Assembly: GCA_903885375.1 (NCBI GenBank)
Contig: CAISIK010000014.1
Location: forward strand, 124,001-188,000
Source of the DNA: an uncultured Pseudomonadota bacterium
GTDB taxonomy: Bacteria > Myxococcota_A > UBA796 > SXON01
Length of the DNA stretch: 64,000 nucleotides
Direction: 5' to 3'
In this document: positions 61,402-64,000 of the stretch, piece by piece
How positions within the stretch are numbered: position 1 is the first letter of the stretch
How the letters are laid out: every line of letters begins with the position of its first letter
Notes under the pieces: generated by a model
The model's input: only the letters and a program-made list of their open reading frames with translations
What the model was told of the DNA's origin: nothing
Database searches by the model: none
Position numbers and translations under genes: made by a program

Positions 61402-63201
61402 GTGCCCATGCGTCAGCTGTGGATCCTCGTGTCCTTCCTCGTGCTCCTGGGCATGGTCTTCTCCACGCTCGGGGGGCCCTTCGGCAAGCTGCAAGGTACG
61501 CGCCGGGTGGAGATGCCCGAGCTCGTGGCGCTCGTGGAGAAGGGGGAGATCGAGTCGGTGTCGATGCGGGGGCCCGCCATCACAGCCACCACGAAGTCCG
61601 GCGAGCGCCTGAGCACCCTCGGACCCGAGCGCTCCGATCACTACATCGCCTACTTCACCGAGCACGGCGTGGTGCCCAGCTTCCAGCGCACCGAGGAGCA
61701 GTGGGTGCAGCTCGCCTCGGTGGTCCTGCCCACGCTGCTCATGGCGGGCATCGCGTTCTTCGTGTTCCGCCAGATGCAGGCGGCCAACGGGCGCGCGATG
61801 AACTTCGGGAAGTCGCGGGCGCGGCTCCAGGCCGCCGGCGGCCCGCGGGTGACGTTCGCCGACGTGGCCGGGTGCGACGAGGCCAAGCAGGAGCTCGAGG
61901 AGATCGTGCTCTTCCTCAAGGACCCGCAGCGCTTCACGCGCCTCGGCGGCCGCGTGCCCAAGGGGCTGCTCCTCATGGGGGCGCCGGGGTCGGGCAAGAC
62001 CCTCCTCGCGCGGGCCGTGGCCGGCGAGGCGGGCGCGCCCTTCTTCAACCTCTCCGGCTCGGAGTTCGTGGAGATGTTCGTGGGGGTGGGCGCCTCGCGG
62101 GTGCGCGACCTCTTCGAGTCCGCCCGCCGCAAGGCTCCGTGCATCATCTTCATCGATGAGATCGATGCCATCGGCCGCAACCGCGGCGCCAACGTGAGCG
62201 GCGGGCACGAGGAGCGCGAGCAGACGCTCAACCAGCTCCTCGTGGAGATGGATGGTTTCGAGCCGCACGACGCCATCATCCTCGTGGCCGCCACCAACCG
62301 CCCCGACGTGCTCGACCCCGCGCTCCTCCGCCCCGGCCGCTTCGACCGTCGTGTGGTGGTGCCGCCGCCCGATCTGCGCGGACGGATCGGCATCCTCCGC
62401 GTGCACGCCGCCCGATCGCCGCTCGCCCCCGAGGTGGACCTCGAGCGCATCGCAAAGGGAACGCCCGGCTTCTCCGGCGCTGATCTCGCGAGCCTCGTGA
62501 ACGAGGCCGCGCTCTTCGCCGCGCGCGAAGGCAAGCCCCACATCGAGCAGGGCGACCTCGACCGCGCCAAGGACAAGGTGGCCATGGGCGCCGAGCGCCG
62601 CTCGCTCCTGCTCACTCCCGAGGACCGGCGTCGCACCGCCACCCACGAGGCGGGGCACGCGATCGTGGCACGCTTCGTGCCGGGGTGCGATCCCGTCAAC
62701 AAGATCACCATCGTTCCCCGTGGTTTCGCGCTGGGGCTCACCGAGTCCTTGCCCGAGGAGCGCTTCACGGAGAGCCGAACGTTCCGCCTTGCGATGCTGG
62801 CGCTCCTGATGGGCGGCCGGAGCGCGGAGGAGGAGGTCTTCGGCGAGCAGTGGACGGGCGCGGAGAACGACCTGCAGCGGGCCACGCGCCTCGCGCGCTC
62901 GATGGTGCTGCTCGCCGGGATGAGCGAGGCGCTCGGCCCGGTGGCCTGGGGGGCCATGCAGGACGACAGCGGCGGGCCGCGCTTCGGCGGGCCGGACTAC
63001 TCGGCGCGGACGGCCGAGCGCATCGACGACGAAGTGCGCCGCCTCCTCGACGAGGCCCACGATCGCGCCCGCGGCGTGATCCGCGCGCACCGCGCCGCCC
63101 TCGACGCCGTGGTGGAGGCGCTGCTCGAGACCGAGACCCTCGACCGCGAGGAATTCGAGCGCGTCGTGCTCGCCGCGGAGTCGGCGGCGCCGGCGCCATG
63201 A
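61402..63201 (+). CDS. ftsH: ATP-dependent zinc metalloprotease FtsH
   Basis: A 599-residue membrane AAA+ protease. Two membrane segments (about 5-26 and 105-125) flank a small periplasmic domain. Then come Walker A GAPGSGKT, pore loop MFVG, Walker B IIFIDEID, the SRH ([21 protein letters not shown]) and the zinc motif HEAGH. The third ligand Asp is in [11 protein letters not shown]. All catalytic features are intact. It degrades misfolded membrane and regulatory proteins. GTG 61402 is used, but an ATG at 61408 is equally good. Its stop overlaps the start of the next gene (ATGA). Confidence 0.97.
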   Translation: MPMRQLWILVSFLVLLGMVFSTLGGPFGKLQGTRRVEMPELVALVEKGEIESVSMRGPAITATTKSGERLSTLGPERSDHYIAYFTEHGVVPSFQRTEEQWVQLASVVLPTLLMAGIAFFVFRQMQAANGRAMNFGKSRARLQAAGGPRVTFADVAGCDEAKQELEEIVLFLKDPQRFTRLGGRVPKGLLLMGAPGSGKTLLARAVAGEAGAPFFNLSGSEFVEMFVGVGASRVRDLFESARRKAPCIIFIDEIDAIGRNRGANVSGGHEEREQTLNQLLVEMDGFEPHDAIILVAATNRPDVLDPALLRPGRFDRRVVVPPPDLRGRIGILRVHAARSPLAPEVDLERIAKGTPGFSGADLASLVNEAALFAAREGKPHIEQGDLDRAKDKVAMGAERRSLLLTPEDRRRTATHEAGHAIVARFVPGCDPVNKITIVPRGFALGLTESLPEERFTESRTFRLAMLALLMGGRSAEEEVFGEQWTGAENDLQRATRLARSMVLLAGMSEALGPVAWGAMQDDSGGPRFGGPDYSARTAERIDDEVRRLLDEAHDRARGVIRAHRAALDAVVEALLETETLDREEFERVVLAAESAAPAP

Positions 63202-64000
63202 GGCGGAGGCTCCTGGAGGGCGTGGGGCCGGGGGCGCTCGTGGGGGCGGGCGTGGTGATGCTGCGGCTGCTCGAGGGCGCACTCTCCGGCCGCTGGGGTC
63301 ACGCCACGGCCCCGTTGGCGGAGGTGGCCGGGTGGCTGCCCTGGCAGCTCCAGGACAACCTCCGGCACGGCCGCCTGCCGTTCGATGCCAGCGTCTTCGC
63401 CGACGGCACGGCTTCGCTGTGGTCGATCACCGGAAACCCGGGCGGCGCGGTGCTCGCGGCGCCCGTGGTCGCGCTCGTCGGCGCCGCGGCCGGCTCGGTC
63501 CTGGTGCCGCTCCTCGGGGTTTTCCTGAACGCCGTGGCCGGCGGGGTCTTCGGCGCGAAGCACCGGGTACCCTGGATCGGCGCGCTGGCGGCCTCGGCGT
63601 CCTGGTGGGCCATGGGGTTCACCCAGGGCACCGGCGCGCAGGTGCTGCTCGCCCCCGGTCTCCTCGCCGCGGCGTGGGTTGGTGGCTCGCCGCGCCGTGG
63701 CGTTGCGCTTGCGCTCCTGGGCGCGCTCATCGCGCCGCTGCCCACGGGGGCCGCGCTCCTCGCGGCCGGCGAGCTCCCGCTCGGCGCGGCGGCGCTCCTC
63801 GGGCTCATGCTGCCTCCGTTGGGCACCTGGGGCGGCGAGGCCTGGGGCGGGGGCGACCTCGCGTGGTTCGCCGGTGGCGCGGCGCGGGCCCTGCCCCTGA
63901 CGGCGCTCCTCGCGCTGGCGGGGCTCCTGCGCGGTGCGGGCGGGGCGCGGGTGGCGGCGGCGGCGGCCGTGCTGGCCCTCGTCGCCGGCTTCCACCCCGC
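63198..64000 (+). CDS. Polytopic membrane protein (3' partial)
   Basis: The frame is open from ATG 63198 to the window end, 267 residues so far. It contains many hydrophobic segments rich in Ala, Leu and Gly: LVGAGVVMLRLLEG, VLAAPVVALVGAAAGSVLVPLLGVFL, WIGALAASASWWAMGFTQG and others. A hydrophilic stretch between the first two holds DNLRHGRLPFDASVFADGTASLW, reminiscent of lumenal loops of large glycosyltransferase-like membrane proteins (GT39/YfhO type), but the match is weak. It is translationally coupled to ftsH by ATGA. The gene is cut by the window edge. Confidence 0.7.
   Translation, partial: MRRRLLEGVGPGALVGAGVVMLRLLEGALSGRWGHATAPLAEVAGWLPWQLQDNLRHGRLPFDASVFADGTASLWSITGNPGGAVLAAPVVALVGAAAGSVLVPLLGVFLNAVAGGVFGAKHRVPWIGALAASASWWAMGFTQGTGAQVLLAPGLLAAAWVGGSPRRGVALALLGALIAPLPTGAALLAAGELPLGAAALLGLMLPPLGTWGGEAWGGGDLAWFAGGAARALPLTALLALAGLLRGAGGARVAAAAAVLALVAGFHP

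Overview
The window is high-GC DNA, by eye about 70 percent G+C with strong G/C preference at third codon positions. It reads as chromosome of a Gram-negative bacterium. Many predicted lipoproteins with a lipobox, an OmpA-type protein, C-terminal beta-barrels, long acidic repeat proteins of the MopE metal-binding type and MYXO-CTERM-like tails suggest Myxococcota or a neighbouring former-deltaproteobacterial phylum. This placement is an inference from gene content; no rRNA is present. No phage, integron, insertion sequence or CRISPR array was seen.

Layout. 1-2.3 kb: the end of a cbb3-oxidase copper ATPase gene (ccoI) with ccoS. 2.3-8.4 kb: a 13-repeat MopE/fibrinogen-like lipoprotein, a propeller lipoprotein, a LysR regulator and a secreted hydrolase. 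8.5-20 kb: OsmC, an M23 peptidase, an FAD-Rieske oxidoreductase, a radical SAM protein, a universal stress protein, a short NAD-glutamate dehydrogenase and a PmbA-like protein. 20.1-20.6 kb: a lone contractile-injection tail-tube protein with its own terminator. 20.9-25.2 kb: an FKBP, envelope proteins, a hydrolase and a peroxiredoxin. 25.2-27.3 kb: a compact operon (tandem Sm/Hfq-like protein, RdgC-like protein, unknown partner) next to tRNA-Arg(CCG). 27.4-31.9 kb: MBL hydrolase, small membrane proteins, phosphomannose isomerase and a BPI/TULIP-like surface protein. 31.9-35.4 kb: a minus-strand operon of MeaB, an ECHDC1-like acyl-CoA decarboxylase, a lipoprotein and a haem plus copper PHM-like monooxygenase. 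35.4-41.5 kb: a lipoprotein and a huge coiled-coil/barrel protein coupled to purE, purK and an RlmM-like methyltransferase. 41.5-56.3 kb: a surface-adhesion region (Ig-like proteins, OmpA/TSP3, a histidine kinase, a TPR protein, and an FG-GAP/MopE giant). 56.3-64 kb: YgiQ, a DUF3108 protein, a HEAT-cyclophilin fusion, an RNHCP zinc protein, FtsH and a truncated membrane protein.

Gene organisation is tight. About a dozen adjacent pairs overlap as ATGA, GTGA or TGATG, implying translational coupling. Convergent gene pairs are separated by very short hairpins, several of which contain the stop codons. The strongest leads for new biology are the Sm-like/RdgC-like operon, the orphan tail tube, the MeaB/ECHDC1/PHM operon, the BPI-like protein, and an RNA hairpin that hides a ribosome-binding site at 6319-6349.
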